From positions 1 through 49,811 of the forward strand of contig NAEP01000022.1 of assembly GCA_002529645.1 (NCBI GenBank): a DNA stretch of 49,811 nt. The letters run 5' to 3'. Both the position numbers and the translations under genes were made by a program. Under the pieces are notes generated by a model, which saw only the letters and a program-made list of their open reading frames with translations, did not search any database and was not told the DNA's origin. The stretch comes from Candidatus Lumbricidiphila eiseniae. Lineage in GTDB: Bacteria > Actinomycetota > Actinomycetes > Actinomycetales > Microbacteriaceae. Below, piece after piece: positions 41,928 through 49,811 of this stretch; the stretch's first letter is position 1, and each line of letters begins with the position of its first letter.

Positions 41928-42815
41928 TTACCCTTTCACTGATCCTTGCAGTCCGTTGATGAAAAACCGTTGTAACCCGATGAAAAGAACAGTGATGGGA
42001 ATCACAATAATTAGTGCGGCCGCCATGACCTGATTCCATTGCACGACATTTGATGAAAGCAAGCTCTGCAGTCCTACCGGAAGTGGAAATTTCGTCGGGT
42101 CGTCGTTCGTCAGCGTTGGGAGTACATACTCATTCCAGGCTGCTACGAAGTTGAGAATGGTGATAGTGACAAGTGCCGCACGGGACAGTGGGAAGTAGAC
42201 ACGCCAGAATATGCCAATTTCGGAACAGCCGTCCAGCACCGCTGCTTCATGTACCTCATAGGGGACGGAGGCGTAGTACGAACGCATCAACACGATGGCA
42301 ATGGGCCCAGCGCCACAGGCCACCGGAAAAATCACGGCCAGCGGTGTTCCGTTCAGCCCGAGTTCCTGATCGAGGATCACAAGCGGCAATAGAACCGTGA
42401 CACCCGGGACGAAGAGAGCACCCACAAGAATGGCAAAGAGAGTACGCTTTAGTGGAAATTGCAGGAGGGCAAATGCGTATCCGGCCAGAGGGAACACAAT
42501 CAAGATCACCAGGCACGACCCAACGGCAATCACGGCACTGTTGAATAGAAGCAGCGGCACGTTGAGCGCCTCAAACGTGTCAATGAGTGTCTGTATGGTT
42601 GGTGGTGAAGAGAACGGAAAAGGATTGGTCAAAACCTGCTGATTGGTCTTCAAAGCCCCACCGAGCATGATGAAGAACGGAAAAACGGAAACTACCGCAT
42701 AGATCAGGAGCAAAACAATAATGATGACTCGGAGGCTGGCCCGTTTTACGGCGTTTCTCTCGGCAGTGCTCGGCTTCCCTGATCGAATAGAGTGTGGAAG
42801 CTGCGTTGTCGTCAT
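41928..42815 (-). CDS. Carbohydrate ABC transporter permease, MalG type (importer 3)
   Basis: 295 residues, six hydrophobic helices, EAA loop VHEAAVLDGCSEIGIFWRVY. Overlaps the MalF-type gene by 4 bp and ends the operon. Slightly more AT-rich than the other two importers. Confidence 0.92.
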   Translation of the reverse strand: MTTTQLPHSIRSGKPSTAERNAVKRASLRVIIIVLLLIYAVVSVFPFFIMLGGALKTNQQVLTNPFPFSSPPTIQTLIDTFEALNVPLLLFNSAVIAVGSCLVILIVFPLAGYAFALLQFPLKRTLFAILVGALFVPGVTVLLPLVILDQELGLNGTPLAVIFPVACGAGPIAIVLMRSYYASVPYEVHEAAVLDGCSEIGIFWRVYFPLSRAALVTITILNFVAAWNEYVLPTLTNDDPTKFPLPVGLQSLLSSNVVQWNQVMAAALIIVIPITVLFIGLQRFFINGLQGSVKG

Positions 42816-43738
42816 TGGCGGCTCCTTAGTACTCGAAGATTAACGATGGCCAGGATGATCGCCACCGCAGCGAGCAGCCAACCGAGTGCGCTCGAAAAAC
42901 CCAGGTCGGTAATACTGCCAAAGGCAAACGAATACGACTGTAAGCCAAGGGTGTTCGAGGCATTGACCGGGCCACCATTGGTCATAAGTAGATATAATTG
43001 ATAGTTCTGGAGAGCCTCGCGAAGCATTATGACCACAACGAGCGCAGTGACTGGATTCAATAGTGGGACAATGATTGTCCAGATCGTGCGTACCGTTGAG
43101 GCTCCATCCACTCGTGCGGCCTCGATAACACCGTCGGGAATAGTTTGCAATCCGGTCAGAAAAAGCAGCATAGCGATCGGCACATTTGACCAAACCTGCA
43201 CCGCAATAACCGCAGCGAGGGCAGTCGTCGTGTTGCCGAGAAATCCATCCACCGGGGCAAGGGAATGCAGCCCAAGCGCACGGAGAACAGCATTCACTGC
43301 CCCATCCGGCTGGTACATAAACCGCCACGCGTAATAGACAGCAATTCCCGTCGTCACAAATGGGATGAAGTACACCGTTCTTATCAGTCCGCGTAACCGT
43401 CGAACCGAGTTGACAAGCAGCGCCAGCGCGAGCCCAAGCACGAGCACGACAATCGGAAGGACCAGCATTCCCACCAGGGTATTGACCGTGGCCTGAGCAA
43501 CCTTGGGAGACACGGCGGGGTTTCCTCCCAACAGCGCGATGTAGTTTTCCACACCGACCCAGGTCCAGTCGGGTGAGAAACCATTCCATCGGGCAAAACT
43601 GAGCAAGAACCCGTACACCACCACGTACACACCAAAGACGGCAAACAGAATCACCGCGGGAGCAACAAAAAGTAGACCTACCCACTGACCTCGCCGGAGG
43701 TGCCGGGGCGCGGCCCAGCGCCTATACGGCGCGAACAT
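42812..43738 (-). CDS. Carbohydrate ABC transporter permease, MalF type (importer 3)
   Basis: 308 residues, six helices, EAA loop VIEAARVDGASTVRTIWTII. Starts at the base directly after the binding-protein stop, so translation is coupled. As with the other importers, no ATPase gene is present. Confidence 0.92.
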   Translation of the reverse strand: MFAPYRRWAAPRHLRRGQWVGLLFVAPAVILFAVFGVYVVVYGFLLSFARWNGFSPDWTWVGVENYIALLGGNPAVSPKVAQATVNTLVGMLVLPIVVLVLGLALALLVNSVRRLRGLIRTVYFIPFVTTGIAVYYAWRFMYQPDGAVNAVLRALGLHSLAPVDGFLGNTTTALAAVIAVQVWSNVPIAMLLFLTGLQTIPDGVIEAARVDGASTVRTIWTIIVPLLNPVTALVVVIMLREALQNYQLYLLMTNGGPVNASNTLGLQSYSFAFGSITDLGFSSALGWLLAAVAIILAIVNLRVLRSRQ

Positions 43739-45106
43739 CTAATTTACAGCCTTCCAAGCTGATGTGTACAGCTGCGAAATAGTGTTTGCAATGTCAGGGA
43801 TAGATGCCGACTTTGCCGGAAATTTCGCCAGTTGAACCGCCGTGTCGTGCGCAACAGTCCCACCAGGGTCAGCAGAAAAGTCGTTGGCGGCAAAGGCAGT
43901 TTGCCCTGCTGCCGGGGAAGTCACCAACGCTACAAGTTGTTTAAGCAGCGGAGAACTCAAAGAGTCGACTGGAATCGTCGCAGCGGGCAGATCAAGCGTA
44001 TTCTCGGCAAAAGCGGTCGCTCCCTTGACGCTGGTCAAGTATTTTAGAAAGCTTATCGCTTGTGCGCGGTGCTTAGAGGTGGACGAGACTGCTCCAGAAA
44101 TCAGTGGACTTGCTTGATAACTTATCCGACTGCTGACACCTCCGGAAGCCGCCGGTACTGGGAATATTGTAACTTGGTCTGGGCTGAGTCCGAAAGTACT
44201 CAGCGACGACAGGGTGAAGGTGCCACCGACAACCCACGCGGCTTTGCCCGATGCGAAAGCCTGGTCGGCCTGATCGATCCCGAGACCGAGCACACCCGGT
44301 ACCCACAGCGGGGTTAGCTGGTTATACAATTCGAGCGTCTTGATGCTCGCTTCGGAAGCCCACGACGGGTTTTGAGAACGACCCTGCCTCCCATAGAAAG
44401 CATCAGCACCGAGGTACGCGTACGCCATCGGTCGATACAGCCAGTAATAGCCAGTTTCAGGCACCTGCAGTCCGGTGGCGAGTCCACCCGTCGAACTATC
44501 GTGAGCCTGGGTTTTCTGAATCGCTGCAACCCACTCCTGCCATGAGGCGGGAGTAGTGGACGGATCTACACCTGCGGCGGTGAGAAGTGTCTTGTTGGCG
44601 TAAATGACACCGGGGGTTCCCGCCATGTAGGGTACCCCGTAGAAGTGACCCGCCTTGAGATTATTGAGAGTTGTTGTGGGATCACTACCTGAGTTTTTGA
44701 TGGTCTCCTCAGTGAGAGTGGCCCCCTTGATGACGCCCGGGAGAAGTTGATCCTGCCATGATGACGTAAAATCGTCGGTGATGTCTTGCACGATACCTGC
44801 TTGCGCGAGCTTCCAGTCACCGCCCTGGCTGTGAATCGAGATGATGTCCGGTAGCGTCTTCGACTTCGCCGCCGCCTGGATCTTCGTCCGATAAGCATCA
44901 TCGGGAGTGTATACACTCACCTTCACCGTCATATTGTTCTGCTTACCCCAGTCAGCTCCCGCCGCCTCAAGCGCCTTGATTTCAGACTGTTTGAAAGTCC
45001 ACACGGTGAGAACACTGTCACCTCCACCCTGGCTCGAGCAGGCCGAGAACGCTGCAACCGCAGCAAACGTGCTCAGGACGGCTAACAATTTGCGCGATCG
45101 CCTCAT
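43739..45106 (-). CDS. Extracellular sugar-binding lipoprotein (importer 3)
   Basis: 455 residues with a lipobox ending at Cys23 (AAFSACSSQGG). Type 2 binding fold: SVLTVWTFKQSEIKALEAAG, LPDIISIHSQGGDWKLAQAG, YGVPYMAGTPGVIYANK. No regulator or enzyme genes adjoin importer 3, so its sugar and control cannot be inferred from neighbours. None of the 41346-type operator motif was seen upstream. Confidence 0.92.
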   Translation of the reverse strand: MRRSRKLLAVLSTFAAVAAFSACSSQGGGDSVLTVWTFKQSEIKALEAAGADWGKQNNMTVKVSVYTPDDAYRTKIQAAAKSKTLPDIISIHSQGGDWKLAQAGIVQDITDDFTSSWQDQLLPGVIKGATLTEETIKNSGSDPTTTLNNLKAGHFYGVPYMAGTPGVIYANKTLLTAAGVDPSTTPASWQEWVAAIQKTQAHDSSTGGLATGLQVPETGYYWLYRPMAYAYLGADAFYGRQGRSQNPSWASEASIKTLELYNQLTPLWVPGVLGLGIDQADQAFASGKAAWVVGGTFTLSSLSTFGLSPDQVTIFPVPAASGGVSSRISYQASPLISGAVSSTSKHRAQAISFLKYLTSVKGATAFAENTLDLPAATIPVDSLSSPLLKQLVALVTSPAAGQTAFAANDFSADPGGTVAHDTAVQLAKFPAKSASIPDIANTISQLYTSAWKAVN

Positions 45107-45420
45107 TGCAACCCCAATTCATGTATGAGGATGGGAACCCCACCAGTGCGAACACTAGCAAGGCTGCAGATGCAGTGTCAACCCATCACCGAGTTACCGA
45201 TCTTCTCGGCGGCGGTGTCACCAGAGCGTGTCAGTGTTCCTCGCAACCACTCGTGCAGCACTTCCCCGACGATCTCCAGCACGCACAAGTCACGCCGAGG
45301 GGAACCCGCACACACGGTTACAGTCACGGCAAAGATGTTCATGGTCTCGCCGGTAACGGCACGTAGGTTTGGCCACATGATTTCGCATTGAGGGTGTGGC
45401 GGGAATGATTGACCGCTGCT

Positions 45421-45443
45421 GTAGGCATCCGTTGGATGCCTAC
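45421..45443. other. Perfect hairpin in the gap before the immunity-like array
   Basis: GTAGGCATCC (45421-45430), GTT, GGATGCCTAC (45434-45443): 10-bp arms with a 3-nt loop. It could be a terminator or an insertion-sequence relic. In the 490-bp gap 45107-45599 no convincing gene was found; a 94-codon minus-strand frame (45178-45462) crosses the hairpin and lacks a good start. Confidence 0.6.
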
Positions 45444-45599
45444 CAAGACACCGATAGCACAACAGGTCAAGCAGATCATGACGCTACTCTCCGCTGTCCC
45501 TCGCAGGGGGTGATGACCGGCCTCGGGCGTTCGGGTGTGGGTATCGGTTATGACGCGTAATGTGTGGGGCGGGGTTGGCCTTGAGTTTTGTGTGTGTGT

Positions 45600-46796
45600 T
45601 TAGTTTGTGGGTTGGTTGTCGCTGAGCCATTGTTCAAATTTTTCGAAGAATTGTACACGGGCTTTTCTTCTGAAAAACAGGGCGTCGCGTCCTGAGGGCT
45701 GGAAGTGTTCCAAGAGGCCACTGATGGGTGACCCTCCTTCTATTTCATCATCTATGTATTGGCCATAGTCCCACGCTATTTCAAGCTCTGCGAAGTCTGT
45801 GCGAAAGTCGAAGAGTTCGGGTTTAAACTCGTTGAACAGCAGGTGTAGTATGTACCACCGCCAGAAGGCACGTGCGGCACTGTTTGTGCGGAGTTCAGTG
45901 TCCGGATCGTTGAATACGAGAGGTATCTCGTAGAGCTCGTTATCAGACAGTGACGCGAGACGCAGTTCGGATTCAGTGAGGGGAAGGTTCCGTTGTTTAC
46001 GATCGGCCATGAGTTTCACAATAAACCGGGCATCGACCAGTCCCAGTCTGTATCCAAACTGCAGTGTGTGAAAGGAAAGACCATCAGTTTCAGACCCGAA
46101 GATCTGAAGCTTGGCTGATTGTGGGATCGGCACCACATCCATTGGACAACCCGCCAGCGCATGCGCTATTGTGTCGCGGAGTCCGTCAAACCAGTCTTTC
46201 GTCGCTGCTATCGCACTCCACAGCTCTTCCTCGAGTTCTCGTACGACTTTCTTGGTGAATCGTCCGAGAGCTCGTATCTCGGAAGGCCGGGTGCTGTAAG
46301 GAGTTCCCGATTCCGAATAGCGTCGCCAGAACTCGTTGGAGTCTGCGCCCCACATGAGTTGAAACCATCTCATGTCGATGGTGGGGTTTTCTTTTCTGCT
46401 CTTCCGGTAGTCGATGAGAGAGCGCAGTATCCACCAGCGCCAGAACGCATTCGCTACCCTGTTTGCGCGGAGTTCAGGCTCAGAATCGGTGAACAGCAAG
46501 GATACCTCATCGAGCTCATTTTCACGCAGTGAGGCGAGGCGTAACTCGGTTTTACTGAGAACAATGCCTCGTTGTTCACGATCGGCCATAAGTTCCACAA
46601 CAGCTCGCGCATCCACCAGCCCTAACCTGTACCCAAACTGCAACGTATGCACAGAAAGATAATCAGCTACAGAACCGAGAGTCTGAAACTGAGCCAAGCA
46701 ACCAATCGGCACGATGCTACCCGCCAGAATATTATCTGCCAGCGTATTGCGGGCTCGTTCGAACCAACCGTACACCACATCCAGCTCATCCAACAT
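45600..46796 (-). CDS. Internally duplicated immunity-like protein, copy 1
   Basis: 398 residues built of two diverged repeats: about 10-140 (HTLQFGYRLGLVDARAVVEL, LASLRENELDEVSLLFTDSE, AFWRWWILRSL) and about 195-330 (HTLQFGYRLGLVDARFIVKL, LASLSDNELYEIPLVFNDPD, AFWRWYILHLLF), then an acidic tail ending FEKFEQWLSDNQ. No signal or membrane segment; cytoplasmic. The FGYRLGLVDA pattern recalls DUF2247-type proteins but this was not checked. ATG at 46796 has AGGAG upstream and overlaps by 11 bp the end of a short toxin-tip-like frame. Tandem paralogues each behind a toxin-tip fragment are typical of immunity genes in polymorphic toxin loci. Confidence 0.7.
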   Translation of the reverse strand: MLDELDVVYGWFERARNTLADNILAGSIVPIGCLAQFQTLGSVADYLSVHTLQFGYRLGLVDARAVVELMADREQRGIVLSKTELRLASLRENELDEVSLLFTDSEPELRANRVANAFWRWWILRSLIDYRKSRKENPTIDMRWFQLMWGADSNEFWRRYSESGTPYSTRPSEIRALGRFTKKVVRELEEELWSAIAATKDWFDGLRDTIAHALAGCPMDVVPIPQSAKLQIFGSETDGLSFHTLQFGYRLGLVDARFIVKLMADRKQRNLPLTESELRLASLSDNELYEIPLVFNDPDTELRTNSAARAFWRWYILHLLFNEFKPELFDFRTDFAELEIAWDYGQYIDDEIEGGSPISGLLEHFQPSGRDALFFRRKARVQFFEKFEQWLSDNQPTN

Positions 46797-47055
46797 ATTC
46801 TCTCCTATCTGACTTTTTCTCTGCAAAACAAATATACCAGGCCTCTACGTTTAGTAACCCATTCCTAACTATCAGTATAAGTATTACCAAACTTCTTGCT
46901 GACTGCCTGACCTTCACTTTGATGCTCAGTCTGCGAACACCATTGTCTTGACTGACCTTCGCAAGGATACAAACCTCATCCGACCGGGTGACTTTTGGCG
47001 AGTTATCTGATTCGATAACAACCTCTTGCTGTTTTTGCGGGGCGGAGCACCGCAA
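46786..47055 (-). pseudogene. Toxin-tip-like fragment 1 (frameshifted)
   Basis: The frame reads KVTRSDEVCILAKVSQDNGV then SIKVKV, alignable with fragments 2 (48413) and 3 (49563). After KVKV a shift of frame is needed to keep matching fragment 2 (KKFGNTYTDS in the other frame). It lacks an upstream body and ends 11 bp into the immunity-like gene. It looks like the displaced C-terminal tip of a large toxin, left with its immunity partner. Confidence 0.5.
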
Positions 47056-47076
47056 ACCTCACGCGCCCGGGTGTGG

Positions 47077-47202
47077 GCTGGGGTATCGGTTGTGGCGTAC
47101 GATGCGTGTGGGCGAGGGGCTGGGGTATCGGTTGTGGCGCGCGATGCGTGTGGGCGAGGGGCTGGGGTATCGGTTGTGGCGCGCGATGCGTGTGGGCGAG
47201 GG
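47077..47202. repeat. 42-bp tandem repeat, three units
   Basis: GCTGGGGTATCGGTTGTGGC starts the 42-bp units at 47077, 47119 and 47161; the last two are identical. Single relatives of the unit occur at the same position relative to the other two paralogues (about 45530 and 48698), so the expansion happened after the cassettes were duplicated. It lies just 3' of immunity-like copy 2. Confidence 0.9.
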
Positions 47203-47226
47203 GTTGGTGTTGAGTTGTGTGCATAG

Positions 47227-48423
47227 TCAGGTTGTGGGTTGGTTGTCGGTGAGCCATTGTTCAAATTTTTCGAAGAATTGTGTGCGGGCTCGTTTTCCGA
47301 AAAACAGGGTGTCGCGTCCTCGGGGGTGGAAGTGTTCCCAGAGACCACCGATGGGAGATCCTCCTTCTATTTCATCATCTATGTATTTGCCATGGTCCCA
47401 TGCTATTTCAAGCTCTGCGAGGTCTATGTAGGGGTTGAAAAGTCCTGGTTTGAACTTGTTGAACAGCAGGCGTAGTATGTACCACCGCCAAAAAGCACGT
47501 GCGGCACTGTTGGTGCGGAGCTCAGTGTCCGGGTCGTTGAATATGAGAGGTATTTCGTAGAGCTCGTTGTCAGGTAGTGACGCGAGACGTAGTTCGATTT
47601 CAGTGAGAGGGAGGTGCCGTTGTTTACGATCAGCCATAAGTCTCACGATAAATCGCGCGTCGATGAGTCCTATTCTGTACCCAAACTGCAGCGTATCAAG
47701 GGAGAGGTCGTCGGTTTCAGGCCCAAAAGTCTGAAACTTGGCTGATTGCGAAATGGGCACCCGTTCCCCTGTCCAACTTGTCAGCATATCCGCTATCGTG
47801 TCACGGACCGCGTCGAACCAGTCTTTCGTTACCCCTATCGCACCCCACAGCTCTGTCTCGAGCCCTCGTACAGTTCTCTCAGCGAATCGTTCGAGATTTC
47901 GCACCTCGGAATGCCGGGTGCTAAAAGAGCTTGGTGGTTGATAATAGCGTTGCCAAAACTCGTTGGGGCCTGAACCCCACATTATTTGAAACTCGAACAT
48001 GTCGACGGTGGGGTCTTCTTTCCTGCTCTTCCGGTAGTCGACGAGGGAGCGTAGCATCCACCATCGCCAGAACGCATTCGCTACCCTGTTTGCGCGGAGT
48101 TCAGGCTCGGAATCGGTGAACAGCAGGGACACCTCGTCAAGCTCAGTCTCACGCAGCGACGCGAGGCGTAGCTCCGTTTTGCTGAGAACAATTCCTCGTT
48201 GTTCACGATCGGTCATGAGTTCCACGACAGCTCGCGCATCCACCAGTCCCAGCTTGTACCCGAACTGTAGCGTATGCACAGAAAGATAATCAGCTATAGA
48301 ACCGAGAGCCTGAAACTGAACCAAACACCCAATCGGCACGATCTTACCCGCCAGAATATTATCCTCCAGTGTATTGCGGGTCCGCTCGAACCAACCGTAC
48401 ACCACATCCATCTCATCCAACAT
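47227..48423 (-). CDS. Internally duplicated immunity-like protein, copy 2
   Basis: 398 residues, the same length and layout as copy 1 and highly similar in both repeats and in the tail (FEKFEQWLTDNQPTT). Differences cluster in the middle (SFSTRHSEVRNLERFAER and the region before the second repeat), which may be the part that sets specificity. ATG at 48423 follows AGGAGAGAAT and overlaps toxin-tip frame 2 by 11 bp. In-frame extension to 48528 reads through that tip in a wrong frame and was rejected. Confidence 0.7.
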   Translation of the reverse strand: MLDEMDVVYGWFERTRNTLEDNILAGKIVPIGCLVQFQALGSIADYLSVHTLQFGYKLGLVDARAVVELMTDREQRGIVLSKTELRLASLRETELDEVSLLFTDSEPELRANRVANAFWRWWMLRSLVDYRKSRKEDPTVDMFEFQIMWGSGPNEFWQRYYQPPSSFSTRHSEVRNLERFAERTVRGLETELWGAIGVTKDWFDAVRDTIADMLTSWTGERVPISQSAKFQTFGPETDDLSLDTLQFGYRIGLIDARFIVRLMADRKQRHLPLTEIELRLASLPDNELYEIPLIFNDPDTELRTNSAARAFWRWYILRLLFNKFKPGLFNPYIDLAELEIAWDHGKYIDDEIEGGSPIGGLWEHFHPRGRDTLFFGKRARTQFFEKFEQWLTDNQPTT

Positions 48424-48655
48424 ATTCTCTCCTATCTGACTTTTTCCTTGTAAATAAATACACCAGTCTCCCACGTTTGGCAATCCGTTCCTGGCTATCA
48501 GCATAAATATTACTAGACTTCTTTCCAATGACCTGCCCGCTCACCTTGACACCCAACCCGCGAACACCATTGTCTTGACTGACCTTCGCAAGGTTACAGA
48601 CCTCACCTAACCGGATGATTTTCAGCGAGTGACCTGATTCAACAACAGTTCCCTG
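48413..48655 (-). CDS. Toxin-tip-like fragment 2
   Basis: An 80-codon open frame begins after a TAA at 48656-48658 and ends at 48413, 11 bp inside the following gene. It reads SLKIIRLGEVCNLAKVSQDN, then LGVKVSGQVIGKKSSN and RLVYLFTRKKSDRREYVG. It has no start codon of its own with a ribosome-binding site, so it is probably the silent C-terminus of a toxin. It is the cleanest version of the three up to its end. No toxin family was recognised. Confidence 0.45.
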   Translation of the reverse strand, partial: QGTVVESGHSLKIIRLGEVCNLAKVSQDNGVRGLGVKVSGQVIGKKSSNIYADSQERIAKRGRLVYLFTRKKSDRREYVG

Positions 48656-48742
48656 TTATTTCCGTGAGGTGGGGTGTCACCGTTCTCACACGCCCGGGTG
48701 TCGGTTGTAGCGCGTGATGTGTGGGTGTTGAGTTTTGTGTGG

Positions 48743-49553
48743 TCAGATTGTGGGTTGGTTGTCGTTGAGCCATTGTTCAAATTTTTCGAAGAATTGTTCG
48801 CGAGCTCGTGATTTGAGAGAACCAGGGTCGCGTCCTCCTGGTTGGCAGTGCCCCCGGAGTCCGCTGATGGGTGCGTTCCTCTCTATTCCTTCTGTGTGTC
48901 GATCATAGTCCCATGCTATTTCAAGCTCTCCGAGATCCATAAGGGGATCCGAGGGTCCAGATTTCCAACTGTCGAACAGCAAACTCAGTATCCACCAGCG
49001 CCAGAAGGTGCGGGCGGCGCTGTTTGTGCGGAGTTCGGTTTCCGGATCATTGAATATGAGAGGTATCTCATAGAGCTCGTTGTCAGGCAGGGACGCGAGG
49101 CGTAGCTCAGTTTCGGTGAGGGGAAGGTTCCGTTGCTTACGATCGGCCATAAGCTTCACAACAGACCGGGCATCGATCAGTCCTATTCGGTATCCGAACT
49201 GCAGTGTATCAAGAGAGAGACCATCAGTTTCAGGCCCCCAGGCCTGAAACTTGACTGATCCTCAAGCTCGTCTTCGCGCAGCGATGCGAGGCGCAACTCG
49301 GTTTTGGTGAGAAGAAGACCTCGTTGCTCACGATCAACCATGAGCTCCACAACAGCTCGCGCACCCACCAACCCTAGCCTGTACCCGAACTGCAACGTCT
49401 GAAAGGGGAGCCAGTCAGCCTTAGGCCCCAGAGCCTGAAACTGAGCCAAACACCCAACCGGCACAATCTTACCGGCCAAAATATCTTCCGCCATCGCATT
49501 ACGAATCCGCCCAAAAGACCAACCGCTCACCGAACACCCACCTCACTCAACAT
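48743..49553 (-). pseudogene. Immunity-like protein, copy 3, with internal deletion
   Basis: The N-terminal frame (SGWSFGRIRNAMAEDILAGK to TELRLASLREDELED) corresponds to the first repeat of copies 1 and 2. It then jumps, at about 49258, into the start of the second repeat, in a different frame (SVKFQAWGPETDGLSLDTLQ), and continues to the normal end (FEKFEQWLNDNQPT) at 48743. About 130 codons are missing, as if the two internal repeats had recombined. A second frameshift separates the AGGAG-preceded ATG at 49553 from the rest. Confidence 0.75.
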
Positions 49554-49562
49554 CCATCTCCT

Positions 49563-49811
49563 CTACTTTCCTCTCTCGAATGCCGAGTGCTTCAGGTTCC
49601 TGTGTTTGACAATCCATGTATGAAAACCAGGATAGTTGTTGACTTCGCCGCTTACCTTGACTTGCAATCCAAAAGCACCATCATGATTGCCTTTAGTGTG
49701 CTTCGTAAGGATACGAATCTCGCCTGAACGAATAATTTTCGGCTGGAACCACGCACCTGTAGCATGAAAAGAGTCTTTGCCACGCTTGATATTTGGGCTT
49801 CCCACCCGTGG
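49563..49811 (-). CDS. Toxin-tip-like frame 3, open at the right edge
   Basis: 82 codons remain open to the window's end. It reads GSPNIKRGKDSFHATGAWFQ, KIIRSGEIRILTKHTKGNHD, AFGLQVKVSGEVNNYPGFHT, then WIVKHRNLKHSAFERGK and a stop nine bases before the ATG of copy 3. This is the least damaged and may be the true end of a large toxin gene that lies to the right. Basic and His-rich content would suit a nuclease tip, but no motif was identified. Confidence 0.5.
   Translation of the reverse strand, partial: PRVGSPNIKRGKDSFHATGAWFQPKIIRSGEIRILTKHTKGNHDGAFGLQVKVSGEVNNYPGFHTWIVKHRNLKHSAFERGK

Noticed and set aside
45178..45462. 94-codon minus-strand frame after immunity-like copy 1
   Set aside because: It crosses a perfect hairpin, has no convincing start site and no recognisable sequence; a shorter version from 45342 is possible but unsupported.
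47003..47257. Pro/Gln/His-rich frame near the 42-bp tandem repeat
   Set aside because: Its residues are a direct reading of the tandem repeat and it overlaps toxin-tip fragment 1 in another frame.

Overview
The window reads as chromosomal DNA of a high-GC actinobacterium, most likely a member of the Microbacteriaceae (Micrococcales). The pointers are a WhiB-family Fe-S regulator, the DUF5719 / membrane glycosyltransferase / WhiB / galE / manA / ligase-like cell-envelope neighbourhood, Shine-Dalgarno led genes and very GC-rich third codon positions. No rRNA, tRNA or cas gene was recognised.

Layout. (1) 1-1100: a decayed IS3-family transposase on the minus strand. (2) 1.1-10.3 kb: envelope polysaccharide block (DUF5719 protein, GT2 glycosyltransferase, WhiB, UDP-glucose 4-epimerase, mannose-6-phosphate isomerase, O-antigen-ligase-like protein). 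(3) 10.3-11.8 kb: a scar made of an immunity-gene fossil and an insertion-sequence end, then a lower-GC Tat-exported protein of unknown function. (4) 11.9-20.2 kb: ROK repressor and a sugar-import operon with a phosphotriesterase-like hydrolase, ROK kinase, YhfX-like PLP enzyme and a ribose-type ABC transporter. (5) 20.3-25.9 kb: DUF2804 protein, a maltose-type ABC importer and a LacI regulator. (6) 25.9-27.8 kb: a 294-bp MITE-like element, an autoregulated HTH gene with two small partners, and a broken small membrane gene. (7) 27.8-41.4 kb: a catabolic region with two histidinol-dehydrogenase-type enzymes, LysR and LacI regulators, nitrilase, bicupin, SnoaL-like protein, SDR, HpcH-type aldolase, alpha/beta hydrolase and its own ABC importer. 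Copies of one operator motif suggest that a single LacI protein controls most of it. (8) 41.9-45.1 kb: a third maltose-type ABC importer. (9) 45.6-49.8 kb: three tandem cassettes, each a short toxin-tip-like reading frame followed by an internally duplicated protein that looks like an immunity protein; the third is broken.

The most unusual signal is spread over the whole window. Eleven gene-boundary sites carry two to five copies of a 26-29 bp, usually dyad-bearing repeat at a period of about 60-61 bp (extremes 59-62). The repeat sequence differs at every site, so these are not copies of one element. A constant repeat and spacer length with locus-specific repeat sequence is what off-target spacer integration by a type I-E Cas1-Cas2 complex would leave ('neo-CRISPR' loci). 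No cas genes lie in this window, so this remains an inference. A second notable feature is the toxin-tip/immunity cassette array and its isolated fossil 35 kb away.
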